Source of the DNA: Aequorivita vladivostokensis
GTDB taxonomy: Bacteria > Bacteroidota > Bacteroidia > Flavobacteriales > Flavobacteriaceae
Length of the DNA: 64,000 nucleotides
Direction: 5' to 3'
NCBI RefSeq assembly: GCF_000952855.1
Contig: NZ_JSVU01000008.1
Span: 1-64,000 of the forward strand
Shown here: positions 8,597 through 17,231 of the stretch, one piece after another
Position numbering within the stretch: the first letter of the stretch is position 1
How the letters are laid out: each line of letters opens with the position of its first letter
The notes under the pieces: generated by a model
What the model was told of the DNA's origin: nothing
Database searches by the model: none
What the model saw: only the letters and a program-made list of their open reading frames with translations
Made by a program: the position numbers and the translations under genes

Positions 8597-9655
8597 ATGA
8601 ATGTCAAGATAACAGGCATAGGTAGTTATATTCCGAGTGAAATTGCCAAGAATGAACATTTCGGCGACCATCATTTCTACAATGAGGACGGCACCCGGTT
8701 TGGGCAGGAAAATGAGACCATCATAGAAAAGTTTAAGGCCATTACGGGCATTGCCGAACGGCGTTATATTCCAAAAAACCTCAACACCTCGGACATTGCG
8801 GCCTTTGCGGCAGAAAACGCGATCAAAAACGCGGGAATCGATAAAGAAAATCTGGATTACATAATTGTGGCCCACAACTATGGCGACGTGCGGCACGGCT
8901 CGGTGCAGAGCGATACAGTGCCCAGCATCGCTACAAGGGTAAAACATAAGTTGCAGATAAAGAATCCGCTCTGTGTGGGCTATGATATGCTCTTTGGCTG
9001 TCCGGGCTGGATAGAGAGTATGATCCAGGCTAATGCTTTTATAAAATCGGGCATCGCCAGCAAATGTCTGGTTATAGGCGCCGAAGCGCTTTCCCGGGTA
9101 GTGGATCCGCACGATCGCGACTCGATGATCTATAGCGACGGCGCAGGAGCCGCAGTGGTAGAAGCGACCGAGGAGGCTGGTGGCATACTCAACCATTTCA
9201 GCGCGACCTATGCTTTTGAGGAGGCACATTTCATCTTTTTTGGCGAAAGCAACAATTTGGAGAAAAAAGACAACCGCCGATATATAAAAATGTACGGCAG
9301 AAAAATCTATGAATTTGCGCTCAACAATGTGCCGGATGCCATGAAAACCTGCTTGGACCAAAGTGGGATTGGCATTGACGAAGTGAAAAAAATATTTATC
9401 CACCAAGCCAACGAAAAGATGGACGAGGCCATTGTAAACCGTTTTTACAAGCTATACGACAAGGCCGCTCCCGAAAAAATCATGCCGATGAGCATCAACA
9501 AATTGGGCAACAGTAGCGTAGCCACCGTACCCACGCTTTACGACCTGGTTTTGAACGGTGAGTTAGAGGGCCACTCGATTAAAAGGGGAGATGTGGTTAT
9601 TTTTGCAAGCGTTGGCGCGGGCATGAATATTAATGCTATAGTTTATAAGGTGTAA
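8597..9655 (+). CDS. 3-oxoacyl-ACP synthase III family protein (FabH-like)
   Basis: 352 residues with the thiolase fold of KAS III enzymes. The catalytic triad can be placed: Cys135 in LFGCPGW, His269 in IHQANEK and Asn305 in LGNSSVATVP. C-terminal glycine-rich ending (SVGAGMNINAIVYKV) as in the family. Divergence from housekeeping FabH (for example FGCPGW instead of the usual AACSGF-type context) and the neighbouring methyltransferase and glycosyltransferase suggest a specialised condensing enzyme, perhaps for an unusual lipid or head group. Substrate cannot be inferred. A -7-like sequence TATTTTTA lies 17 bases upstream. Confidence 0.88.
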   Translation: MNVKITGIGSYIPSEIAKNEHFGDHHFYNEDGTRFGQENETIIEKFKAITGIAERRYIPKNLNTSDIAAFAAENAIKNAGIDKENLDYIIVAHNYGDVRHGSVQSDTVPSIATRVKHKLQIKNPLCVGYDMLFGCPGWIESMIQANAFIKSGIASKCLVIGAEALSRVVDPHDRDSMIYSDGAGAAVVEATEEAGGILNHFSATYAFEEAHFIFFGESNNLEKKDNRRYIKMYGRKIYEFALNNVPDAMKTCLDQSGIGIDEVKKIFIHQANEKMDEAIVNRFYKLYDKAAPEKIMPMSINKLGNSSVATVPTLYDLVLNGELEGHSIKRGDVVIFASVGAGMNINAIVYKV

Positions 9656-9695
9656 ATAATTCTGAAATCCGAATTCAGAATTCAGAATTGAAAAA

Positions 9696-10217
9696 ATGTA
9701 CGAAGGCAAATTTCCGAAGAAAAGATACCATCACACTTTGCGTTTTCTAAAAGAGGTTATTTCCAAAGAAGAAAAAATTCTCGATCTGGGCGTGCCCAAC
9801 CCTTTCTCTGCAATTCTTACAAAAGAGGGCTTTCAAGTTACCAATACCAAAGGCGAAGATCTCGATTTAGAGACAACTGTGGTAAAAACGGAAGAATTTG
9901 ACGTGGTTACCGCTTTTGAAATTTTTGAACACTTGGTCTCGCCTTTCAATGTTTTGAAGGATATCAAAGCCAAAAAGCTGATCGCCTCGGTTCCTTTAAA
10001 ACTGTGGTTTGCCTCTGCCTATAAAAGTAAGACCGACGAATGGGACCGCCACTACCACGAGTTTGAGGATTGGCAATTTGATTGGCTCTTGGAAAAAGCC
10101 GGTTGGCGCATCGTGAAAAGTGAAAAATTTACGAATCCCGTGAAAAAAATTGGCATACGGCCCCTACTGCGCAGGATTACGCCGCGGTATTATTTGGTGT
10201 ATGCTGAAAGAGTTTAA
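9696..10217 (+). CDS. Class I SAM-dependent methyltransferase-like protein
   Basis: 173 residues, short for a methyltransferase. Motif I is unusual (ILDLGVPNPFSAIL in place of a glycine-rich loop); later segments fit the fold (EEFDVVTAFEIFEHLVSPFNVL, KKLIASVPLKLW). The HYHEFEDWQFDWLLEKAGW segment resembles that of methyltransferases acting with glycosyltransferases. Its stop TAA overlaps the ATG of the downstream glycosyltransferase by one base, so the two are translationally coupled. Substrate unknown; the weak motif I leaves open loss of SAM binding. Confidence 0.75.
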   Translation: MYEGKFPKKRYHHTLRFLKEVISKEEKILDLGVPNPFSAILTKEGFQVTNTKGEDLDLETTVVKTEEFDVVTAFEIFEHLVSPFNVLKDIKAKKLIASVPLKLWFASAYKSKTDEWDRHYHEFEDWQFDWLLEKAGWRIVKSEKFTNPVKKIGIRPLLRRITPRYYLVYAERV

Positions 10218-11071
10218 TGGATATCTACATCGTCATCCCCGCCCATAACGAAGAAGCACATCTCTCAAAAACGCTTCAATCCTTTGCGGAACAAACCTTT
10301 CTTCCGAAGAAAGTTGTCGTGGTAAACGATGCCTCTACCGACGGTACCCAAAAAATAATCGATCAGTTTTCCGAAGAACATTCCTTTATTGAAGGTGTCT
10401 TCTTTGATTCCGAAAACCTTCACGCGCCGGGAAGCAAAGTTATCCGGGCATTTTATCAGGGTTTTGAAACATTGGATGCTTCCTTTGATATAATCTGCAA
10501 GTTCGATGCCGACCTAATTTTTCCGAAGGATTACCTGCAAAAGATTGTGGAACATTTCAAAAATGATCCAAGCTACGGAATGGTCGGTGGGTTTTGCACC
10601 ATTGAAAAAAACGGCCCGTGGGTAGTGGAAAACCTCACGGACAAAAACCATATTCGGGGAGCTTTGAAAGCTTACCGCAAAAAATGCTTTGAAGACATCG
10701 GAGGTTTAAAAAAATCCATGGGCTGGGATACGGTGGACGAGCTCCTGGCCCAATACCACGGTTGGAAAGTAAAGACCGACCCTTCGCTGCACGTAAAACA
10801 TTTAAAGCCTACGGGCAAAGTCTATACAAAAGCCTCAAAACACAAACAGGGCGAGGCTTTCTATAAAATGCGCTACGGGTTTTGGCTCACGCTTATCGCT
10901 TCGGCGAAACTGGCTTCCAAAAAAGGTAGTTTTTCATTTTTCGTGGATACGATGAGAGGGTTTTCCAAAGCGAAAAGTACCTATCAGGAATTTATCGTTT
11001 CAGAAAAAGAAGGCGCCTTTATTCGAAAATTGCGTTGGAAAAACATTCGAAAGAAATTGGGGATTGGTTGA
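10217..11071 (+). CDS. Family 2 glycosyltransferase
   Basis: 284 residues, GT-A fold. The N terminus has the GT2 signature (IYIVIPAHNEEAHLSKTLQSFAEQ, then VVVNDASTDGT). The metal-binding segment is KFDADLIFPKDY, a DxD motif. Probably cytoplasmic or membrane-associated, moving a sugar from a nucleotide sugar to a lipid- or polymer-linked acceptor. Coupled to the methyltransferase upstream by a one-base overlap; the KAS III-like gene may be in the same unit. Acceptor and sugar cannot be predicted. Confidence 0.88.
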   Translation: MDIYIVIPAHNEEAHLSKTLQSFAEQTFLPKKVVVVNDASTDGTQKIIDQFSEEHSFIEGVFFDSENLHAPGSKVIRAFYQGFETLDASFDIICKFDADLIFPKDYLQKIVEHFKNDPSYGMVGGFCTIEKNGPWVVENLTDKNHIRGALKAYRKKCFEDIGGLKKSMGWDTVDELLAQYHGWKVKTDPSLHVKHLKPTGKVYTKASKHKQGEAFYKMRYGFWLTLIASAKLASKKGSFSFFVDTMRGFSKAKSTYQEFIVSEKEGAFIRKLRWKNIRKKLGIG

Positions 11072-11084
11072 TTCGGTATTCGGA

Positions 11085-11103
11085 TCTCGATAGCTATCGG
11101 GAT
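11085..11103. repeat. CGATAGCTATCG dispersed palindrome, imperfect copy
   Basis: CTCGATAGCTATCGGGAT just after the glycosyltransferase stop. It is the same family as the perfect 18-bp palindrome at 24573-24590, with one arm carrying a T in place of a C. No T-run follows. Confidence 0.7.
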
Positions 11104-11157
11104 TGGAATTTAAAATATAACAACATCCCATTAACACTTCATCCCTTTTATATTCTT

Positions 11158-11165
11158 TATTTTTG
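11158..11165 (+). promoter_or_regulatory. -7 box (TATTTTTG) upstream of alkaline phosphatase
   Basis: TATTTTTG matches TAnnTTTG and lies 23 bases before the ATG. A convincing -33 box is not seen. No Pho-box-like repeat was recognised. Confidence 0.5.
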
Positions 11166-11188
11166 CAGCATAAAATTATACCCTAAAA

Positions 11189-12289
11189 ATGCGATTTAAA
11201 TTCCCCATCCTCCTACTTTTATTGGCCCTATCGTTAAATTCCTGTGTTTCTGTGCAGGTAAAGGACAACACCGTTACCAAGGTTTCGCAAGAAAATAAAA
11301 AACCTAAAAATATCATTCTAATGATCGGCGATGGTATGGGTCTGAGCCAGGTTTCCGCAGCTATCTATTACAAAAACGGCAAACCGAATTTTGAACGTTT
11401 CAGTACAATCGGACTGAGCAAAACCTCTTCTGCCAGCGATTTGATTACTGATTCAGCTGCCGGGGCCACCGTTTTTTCCACCGGTGTGAAAACCTATAAC
11501 GGCGCAATTGGTGTAAACCAAGATACCCTTGCGGTACCCACCATAGTGGAGCAATTGTCAACACGCCGTCTTGCCACGGGCATTGTTGCAACCTCTTCCA
11601 TACAGCACGCCACTCCGGCAAGTTTTTATGCGCACGTAAAAAGCCGAAGAATGTATGATGAAATTACTGAGTTTGCCCCAAATTCTGGTGTAAACTTTTT
11701 TGCTGGTGGTGGACTTAAGTTTTTCAACCAAAGAAAAGATGGAAAAGACTTATTAGCTGAAATGAAAGCGAAAGACTATGAACTGATTACTAACCAACTT
11801 CCAAAAACCCCAAGTGAAAAAAATGAACTCATCTTACTCGCCGAAGACGGAATGCCGAAGATGAGCCAGGGCCGCGGCGACTTTCTTCCGAACGCCACCA
11901 AACTTGCCTTGGAAAAACTGTCAAAGAACGAAAAAGGCTTTTTTCTAATGGTTGAAGGAAGCCAGATAGACTGGGGCGGCCACGACAACGATGCAGATTA
12001 CTTAATTGAGGAACTCTTGGATTTTGACAAAACTTTGGGCGTGGCCCTGGATTTTGCCAAACAGAATGGCGAAACCCTTGTGATTGTTACTGCCGACCAC
12101 GAAACGGGCGGGTTCACTCTTGCATCAGACGGGAGTGATTACAACAAAATTAAGCCCACCTTCTCTACGACGGGGCATTCGGGCACTATGGTCCCTGTGT
12201 TTGCCGAAGGTCCAGGCGCTTTCCTTTTCAATGGCATTTATGAAAGCACCGAGATTTACCATAAAATGATGGCGCTTTTTGATAAATAA
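11189..12289 (+). CDS. Lipoprotein alkaline phosphatase (PhoA family)
   Basis: 366 residues. The N terminus is a lipoprotein signal (MRFKFPILLLLLALSLNSC), so the enzyme is membrane-anchored on the periplasmic or outer face. The alkaline phosphatase core is complete: metal site NIILMIGDGMG, nucleophile Ser89 in ITDSAAGAT, HATPAS, the GSQIDWGGHDND metal motif, TADHETGG and TGHSG. It hydrolyses phosphate monoesters. A single-copy gene flanked by its own promoter and a weak terminator-like hairpin. Confidence 0.93.
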   Translation: MRFKFPILLLLLALSLNSCVSVQVKDNTVTKVSQENKKPKNIILMIGDGMGLSQVSAAIYYKNGKPNFERFSTIGLSKTSSASDLITDSAAGATVFSTGVKTYNGAIGVNQDTLAVPTIVEQLSTRRLATGIVATSSIQHATPASFYAHVKSRRMYDEITEFAPNSGVNFFAGGGLKFFNQRKDGKDLLAEMKAKDYELITNQLPKTPSEKNELILLAEDGMPKMSQGRGDFLPNATKLALEKLSKNEKGFFLMVEGSQIDWGGHDNDADYLIEELLDFDKTLGVALDFAKQNGETLVIVTADHETGGFTLASDGSDYNKIKPTFSTTGHSGTMVPVFAEGPGAFLFNGIYESTEIYHKMMALFDK

Positions 12290-12309
12290 AAGCTAAAAAA
12301 AGCTTTTTC
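12287..12309 (+). terminator. Weak terminator-like hairpin after alkaline phosphatase
   Basis: AAAAGCT, an A-rich loop, then AGCTTTTT overlapping the end of the phosphatase gene. The stem is short and AU-rich, so termination here would be inefficient at best. Confidence 0.35.
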
Positions 12310-12357
12310 AATCTACAGTGCTCTAATTTTAGTATTTTAGCCATAGCGATCTTTTTT

Positions 12358-13098
12358 ATGAAGTATTTACAGGATATTGGCTCTTATTTTTTAATGCTCA
12401 AAACGGTGTTTGGTAGTTTTACCAAAACATCGGTTTTACGGCATCTCATTTTGAAGGAAATAAACGATCTTATAATAAGTTCGTTGGGCATAGTGGCTTT
12501 TATCTCCTTCTTTGTGGGCGGGGTTGTAGCGATACAAACGGCCCTCAATATGGACAATCCCATTATACCTGATAGTTTAATAGGCTTTGCCACACGGCAA
12601 TCGGTTATTTTGGAATTTGCCCCTACCTTCATTTCCATCATTATGGCCGGAAAAGTTGGTTCGTTTATTACTTCCAGCATTGGCTCAATGCGGGTAACTG
12701 AACAGATTGATGCCCTAGAAGTAATGGGAATCAACTCTCTGAATTATTTGGTTTTTCCAAAAATTGTAGCCTTGATGTTTTATCCGTTTGTTATCGTCCT
12801 TTCAATGTTTCTAGGCATTTTGGGAGGTTGGGTTGCCGGAGTTTATGGCGGGTTTACCAGTTCCTCAGATTTTATCGCTGGGGTACAGGAAGACTTTATA
12901 CCCTATCAACTTTTTTATGCCTTTTTCAAAACTTTTGTTTTTGCCTTTATCCTGGCCACCGTGCCCTCTTGGCAAGGTTTCTATATGAAAGGTGGCTCGC
13001 TGGAAGTAGGTAAGGCGAGCACCAATTCCTTCGTTTGGACCAGTGTGTTGATTATTGCCGCCAACTATATTATAACCCAACTTCTCCTGAGCTCATGA
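12358..13098 (+). CDS. MlaE family ABC transporter permease
   Basis: 246 residues with five or so membrane helices and the MlaE/YrbE signature region (IQTALNMDNPIIPDSLIGFATRQS, then ITSSIGSMRVTEQIDALEVMGIN). It forms the inner-membrane channel of a phospholipid transport system that maintains outer-membrane lipid asymmetry. The stop codon overlaps the ATG of the ATPase gene (ATGA), a sign of coupled translation and a 1:1 complex. An MCE/MlaD substrate-binding gene is not next to it. Confidence 0.93.
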   Translation: MKYLQDIGSYFLMLKTVFGSFTKTSVLRHLILKEINDLIISSLGIVAFISFFVGGVVAIQTALNMDNPIIPDSLIGFATRQSVILEFAPTFISIIMAGKVGSFITSSIGSMRVTEQIDALEVMGINSLNYLVFPKIVALMFYPFVIVLSMFLGILGGWVAGVYGGFTSSSDFIAGVQEDFIPYQLFYAFFKTFVFAFILATVPSWQGFYMKGGSLEVGKASTNSFVWTSVLIIAANYIITQLLLSS

Positions 13099-13859
13099 TA
13101 AAAATTGAAGATGTACATAAAAGTTTTGGCACCGAGGAAATCCTAAAAGGTATTACCACTGAATTTGACAAGGGAAAAACAAACCTCATAATCGGGCAGA
13201 GCGGTAGTGGGAAAACCGTTTTGCTGAAATGTCTTATAGGCCTTTTCAAACCCGAACAGGGCAAAATCTATTATGAAGACAAGGCCATACAGGAAATGGA
13301 CGATGAACAGCAACGAAAGTTACGCGAAGAAATAGGAATGCTTTTCCAGGGAGGGGCTCTTTTTGACTCCATGAATATAGAGGAAAACGTAATGTTTCCC
13401 CTGCGAATGTTTACCAAGCAGAAAAAAGCCGATATGGTAGCAAGGGTAAATGAAGTGTTGAAACGTGTGAACCTTGAAAATGTGAACAAAAAATTTCCTG
13501 CCGAAATATCCGGAGGAATGCAGAAAAGGGTCTCCATTGCCAGGGCCATCGTAAACAAACCCAAGTTCCTTTTTTGCGACGAACCCAATTCGGGCCTAGA
13601 TCCAAAGACGGCAACTTTGATAGATACTTTGATACAGGAAATAACCCACGAATACGATATTACCACAATTGTAGTAACCCACGATATGAACTCGGTGATG
13701 GAAATAGGTGAAAAGGTGGTCTTGCTTAAAAACGGAAAACTCGTTTGGCAGGGCACCAATCAGGAAATCTTCAAAACAGACAACGAAGATGTAACCAACT
13801 TTGTGTATTCTTCTGATCTTTTCAAAAAAATTCGAGAAGTTCAGCTAAAGGAAGGGTAA
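13095..13859 (+). CDS. MlaF-type ABC transporter ATP-binding protein
   Basis: 254 residues from the ATG at 13095, which overlaps the permease stop; a longer frame opening at 13035 lies inside the permease gene and is rejected. Walker A is GQSGSGKT (residues 34-41), the signature is EISGGMQKR, Walker B FLFCDEPNSG, and the H-loop is VVTHDM. SGGMQ-KR with M instead of QxQ is typical of MlaF. It powers the lipid transport unit with the upstream permease. Confidence 0.93.
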   Translation: MIKIEDVHKSFGTEEILKGITTEFDKGKTNLIIGQSGSGKTVLLKCLIGLFKPEQGKIYYEDKAIQEMDDEQQRKLREEIGMLFQGGALFDSMNIEENVMFPLRMFTKQKKADMVARVNEVLKRVNLENVNKKFPAEISGGMQKRVSIARAIVNKPKFLFCDEPNSGLDPKTATLIDTLIQEITHEYDITTIVVTHDMNSVMEIGEKVVLLKNGKLVWQGTNQEIFKTDNEDVTNFVYSSDLFKKIREVQLKEG

Positions 13860-13862
13860 TAA

Positions 13863-15299
13863 TTATGGATATTCCGAGACCTGAAGGGTGTCCAATTTCA
13901 TTTTATACTTAAGCCAAGCCTCTATTTTTTTCAAATCAGCTCTTCGCTCCCTCGACGGCACATTCTTTTTCCACCGGATGTTTATTACCGGCAGTGTATC
14001 GGTTTTTTTGAAATCGGTAGTTATCTTGTTTGAATAACTGAATGTCTCAACGTTGTCATAATTGATCTTTATTTCTTCGCTGAGCTGCTGGAAAGGAACA
14101 TTTTGAATTTTCAACAGGGCTACCTCATTTTCCAAGAACCGAATCTTCTCATCCTTATCTTGAATAATCTGTTCGTTTTTCACATACAGATCTTCCAGTA
14201 TTCCCGCCTTAATCTCACCCGAAAGCTTGGCGGCCATTTCACCACTTTGGTCGGCACCTTGATAGATGCGCAAACGCGTTTGCTCCAAACTTTCAGTCTC
14301 CGACAGTTCCTTGAGCCAATCGTTGATTTTGTTTTGTGGAACGGGACGGCCAATCAAATAAACATCAATATTTTTTTTCTTGTAATCCTGCGTAAACTTT
14401 ACTACCTCAGCACCTTCATATTTGATTATATTTTTTACGAAGTCCTTTGTTTTATTTTCAAAAACCTGTTCTTCCAACAGCTTGATGAACAGCCATACGC
14501 TAGGCACCATAACGGCGATGGCGATAGCGGTGGCAATCTGTGCGGTCCTTTTACGGCGCTTGCTGTTGGCGTATCGCACTAACGGAAACTGCAATATTTT
14601 GGAAACGATAAAGGTGGCCAGCGCGATAAACACCGCATTTATTGAGAAAAGATAAAGTGCACCTCCGGCATACGAAGCATTGCCAATGGCCAATCCATAA
14701 CCCACGGTGCACAATGGCGGCATAAGCGCGGTGGCAATGGCCACACCAAAAATCACACTCGCTATTGTTCCACTTTTGGTTTTTGCGACTATCAAGCCCA
14801 AACCGCCAAATATGGCTATCAATACGTCCAAAATGGTTGGGTATGTCCTGGCAATAAGTTCCGGTGTTTCCTCCGTAAGCGGAGAAAGCTTAAAATAAAG
14901 AAAAGCAGTAAGCACACTCAAAAAAACCATTACCCCAAGATTAATGAGGGAGCGCTTTAACGTATCCACATCATTAATGGCCACGGAAAGACCGATGCCC
15001 ACAATAGGACCCATTAATGGCGAAATAAGCATCGCACCAATAACCACAGCGGTGCTACTCACGTTCAACCCAATGGAGGCAACGAATATGGAAAATATAA
15101 GAATCCAGGCAGTGTGCCCCTTAAAGGAAATATCTTTTTTAACGGCCTCAATCGTTGCGTCGCGGTCTGAGTCTGAACGGATATCAAAAAGCTCAGTCAG
15201 GAATTTTTTTATACTCTGCCATGTATTGAGTTTTACATTCTCAAACTCGTCATCGTTGGGTGTAATTTTTATATCGTTATTATTTTCAGTTGTACTCAT
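13863..15299 (-). CDS. DUF389 (TIGR00341-type) membrane protein
   Basis: 478 residues. An N-terminal soluble part is followed by six or so helices with the DUF389 core (VIGAMLISPLMGPIVGIGLS, ATALMPPLCTVGYGLA). The C-terminal third (from about 290) is a soluble, partly coiled segment. Function of the family is unknown. The ATG directly follows the stop of the guanylyltransferase gene without a gap, and a SprT-like gene precedes that, so a three-gene operon is likely. Confidence 0.85.
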   Translation of the reverse strand: MSTTENNNDIKITPNDDEFENVKLNTWQSIKKFLTELFDIRSDSDRDATIEAVKKDISFKGHTAWILIFSIFVASIGLNVSSTAVVIGAMLISPLMGPIVGIGLSVAINDVDTLKRSLINLGVMVFLSVLTAFLYFKLSPLTEETPELIARTYPTILDVLIAIFGGLGLIVAKTKSGTIASVIFGVAIATALMPPLCTVGYGLAIGNASYAGGALYLFSINAVFIALATFIVSKILQFPLVRYANSKRRKRTAQIATAIAIAVMVPSVWLFIKLLEEQVFENKTKDFVKNIIKYEGAEVVKFTQDYKKKNIDVYLIGRPVPQNKINDWLKELSETESLEQTRLRIYQGADQSGEMAAKLSGEIKAGILEDLYVKNEQIIQDKDEKIRFLENEVALLKIQNVPFQQLSEEIKINYDNVETFSYSNKITTDFKKTDTLPVINIRWKKNVPSRERRADLKKIEAWLKYKMKLDTLQVSEYP

Positions 15300-16379
15300 T
15301 TACACATATTTATTACCAAATTTATGCGACACCTCGTTCAAAAGTTCTTTAATCTGCTGTTCCTTCTTCTTCGGAAACAGCAAAAGCACATCTTCTTTGT
15401 CCACCACAATATAATCCTCAATTCCGTCCAAAACAACAAGTTTCTTTTTTTCGGTAAAAATCATATTGTTCCCTGAGTTTTTCAGTAATATTTCAGCATT
15501 CACAACTGCGTTGTGTCCTTCTACTTTCTCTAATTTATCGTAAAGTGCGCCCCAGGTCCCCAAATCGTTCCAATCGAAGGTGGCTTTTTTCACATACACG
15601 TTATCTGCTTTTTCCAGAATTCCGTAGTCTATGGAAATATTTTCTGCTTCGGCATAATTTTTTTCAATGAATTTTTTTTCTTCGGAAGTGTTTAAAACAG
15701 CCATTCCTTTTGAAAACAATGAATTCATTTCAGTCAAATATTTTTCGAAGGACGCGACAATACTTTTAGCGCTCCAAATAAAGATGCCCGCGTTCCAAAG
15801 AAAATTTCCAGCCGAAAGAAATTGTTTAGCAGTTTCATAATCAGGTTTTTCACGAAATTGCTTTATTTTTTTAATTTCCGAAACATCGCTTTTGTCGCTT
15901 TCAATATAACCGTAACCTGTATTTGGAAAGCTTGGCTCAATTCCTAAAGTGAGTAAAATATTATCTTTTTCTGCTGCATCAAAACATGTTTTAATATCAC
16001 TTGCAAAAGCATTTTCATCCTCAATCCAATGGTCGCTGGGCGCAACAAGCATTAGGGCGTTCGGATTTTTCTTTTTTATTTTTAAAGCAGATAGTAATAT
16101 GCACGGTGCGGTGTTGCGCATGGCTGGCTCCAACATCACTTGTTCTTCTGAAATTTTCGGCAATTGTTTCAGCGTAATTTCCAGATACATTTCATTTGTA
16201 AGAATGTAGATATTTTCCGAAGGGATAATTTTATTTAGCCTTGAAAACGTTTTTTGCAGCAAAGTTTCTCCCGTTCCCAACATATCGTGAAACTGTTTGG
16301 GGAATTCTTGGGTGCTCACGGGCCAAAATCGGGAACCGATTCCGCCTGCCATAATCACTGCGTAATAATCTTTGTTCAT
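15300..16379 (-). CDS. Mannose-1-phosphate guanylyltransferase
   Basis: 359 residues. Nucleotidyltransferase domain with the signature MAGGIGSRFWPVSTQEFPKQF, plus LVAPSDHWI, FREKPDYETA and WNAGIFIW motifs of GDP-mannose pyrophosphorylases. It makes GDP-mannose from mannose-1-phosphate and GTP for polysaccharide or glycan synthesis. It lacks the C-terminal phosphomannose isomerase domain of the bifunctional forms. Five bases separate it from the SprT-like gene upstream. Confidence 0.93.
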   Translation of the reverse strand: MNKDYYAVIMAGGIGSRFWPVSTQEFPKQFHDMLGTGETLLQKTFSRLNKIIPSENIYILTNEMYLEITLKQLPKISEEQVMLEPAMRNTAPCILLSALKIKKKNPNALMLVAPSDHWIEDENAFASDIKTCFDAAEKDNILLTLGIEPSFPNTGYGYIESDKSDVSEIKKIKQFREKPDYETAKQFLSAGNFLWNAGIFIWSAKSIVASFEKYLTEMNSLFSKGMAVLNTSEEKKFIEKNYAEAENISIDYGILEKADNVYVKKATFDWNDLGTWGALYDKLEKVEGHNAVVNAEILLKNSGNNMIFTEKKKLVVLDGIEDYIVVDKEDVLLLFPKKKEQQIKELLNEVSHKFGNKYV

Positions 16380-16384
16380 TTAAA

Positions 16385-16981
16385 CTATTTTAAAAATTCC
16401 ACCTCAGCATTTGGATTGAAAAGATACATTCTTCCCGTGGCCACTTCCAAACATTCAAAACGTTTTACGCGCTGTTTGCCGCGCTTAAAAATTTTACCAT
16501 TGTACAATCTGAAATGTCCTCCAAAGGGAATTTCAAAGATATAGTTTTTATCGTTCTCTGGGTCGAACTGCTTTAATGCCAAAGCCAATGCTGCATCGGT
16601 ATCGCTGGAGGCTTTGGGGTTTTTGAAATGGCGGGCCAATAAAGGCAACAATTGATTTGGAAAAACCTCAGGCCGCAAAAAAGGCAACATCAAAAGCTGA
16701 AAGGTACGTTTCCACTCCAGCCCATGGGGTTTTATAAGCCTCCCGTATTTTGTGAACGCCTCCAAATGCGCTATTTCGTGCACGAGCGTGATTAAAAACC
16801 GATACTTATTCAACGACGCATTTACGGTTATTTTGTGCTGGCCATTGGGCATTTTTCGGTAATCGCCGTGCCGGGTAACGCGCTCGTTTACGATTTTGAG
16901 ATGGACATTGTGGGTTTTTATCAGTTCAAAAACAGAAGCTACGGAAGCTTGGGGAATGTATTTTTCGAGTATTTCTGTCAT
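16385..16981 (-). CDS. SprT-like zinc metallopeptidase-domain protein
   Basis: 198 residues. The SprT-like domain shows the zinc motif HEIAH (in TLVHEIAHLEAFTKYG) followed by KPHGLEWKRTF, the third-ligand region. The C-terminal part has a beta-rich segment but lacks the four-Cys zinc ribbon of many SprT proteins. In eukaryotes related domains act in DNA-protein crosslink repair; the bacterial role is not settled. First gene of the probable operon with the guanylyltransferase and DUF389 gene. Confidence 0.85.
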   Translation of the reverse strand: MTEILEKYIPQASVASVFELIKTHNVHLKIVNERVTRHGDYRKMPNGQHKITVNASLNKYRFLITLVHEIAHLEAFTKYGRLIKPHGLEWKRTFQLLMLPFLRPEVFPNQLLPLLARHFKNPKASSDTDAALALALKQFDPENDKNYIFEIPFGGHFRLYNGKIFKRGKQRVKRFECLEVATGRMYLFNPNAEVEFLK

Positions 16982-17016
16982 AGGCGTGGAAGAGTTGCCA
17001 ACTTTTCTATCAACGT

Positions 17017-17024
17017 CAAAAATA
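17017..17024 (-). promoter_or_regulatory. -7 box (TATTTTTG) for the SprT operon
   Basis: On the minus strand TATTTTTG lies 35 bases before the SprT-like start. No clear -33 box at 19-21 bases, so support is limited to the -7 match. Confidence 0.35.
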
Positions 17025-17140
17025 ACCAGTCTCGTACAATATCGCGAGCGTTTCAGTGATAAAATTGTGGCTATTAATTGATTTTTTCAAAATATTTATG
17101 CTTCCATATATTTTGGTTTCAGGATATTAGAAAACATTAT

Positions 17141-17220
17141 TTAAAACTGTTCTAAATAAACTTTGAAATTCAAAACTTCCGATTTAGATTTGCATCCAAT
17201 TTAAAACCAATCTAAATAAA
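17141..17220 (+). promoter_or_regulatory. Promoter and putative operator array of the TonB receptor gene
   Basis: A full flavobacterial promoter is visible: TTTG at 17162-17165, 19-base spacer, TAGATTTG at 17185-17192. It is flanked by two 20-base direct repeats spaced exactly 60 bases apart (17141-17160 and 17201-17220), both ending TCTAAATAAA, 17 of 20 positions identical. The -7 region also forms a perfect 9-bp inverted repeat with the downstream copy (ATTTAGATT 17182-17190, AATCTAAAT 17209-17217). The layout suggests repressor sites covering the promoter; given the gene, an iron regulator (Fur or DtxR type) is the natural guess. Confidence 0.65.
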
Positions 17221-17231
17221 AATAATACAAA

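Noticed and set aside
8516-9406. 296-codon open frame on the minus strand
   Set aside because: It lies antisense to the KAS III-like gene, whose catalytic residues and family motifs are intact; the translated product has no recognisable features. A shadow of the codon usage of the true gene.
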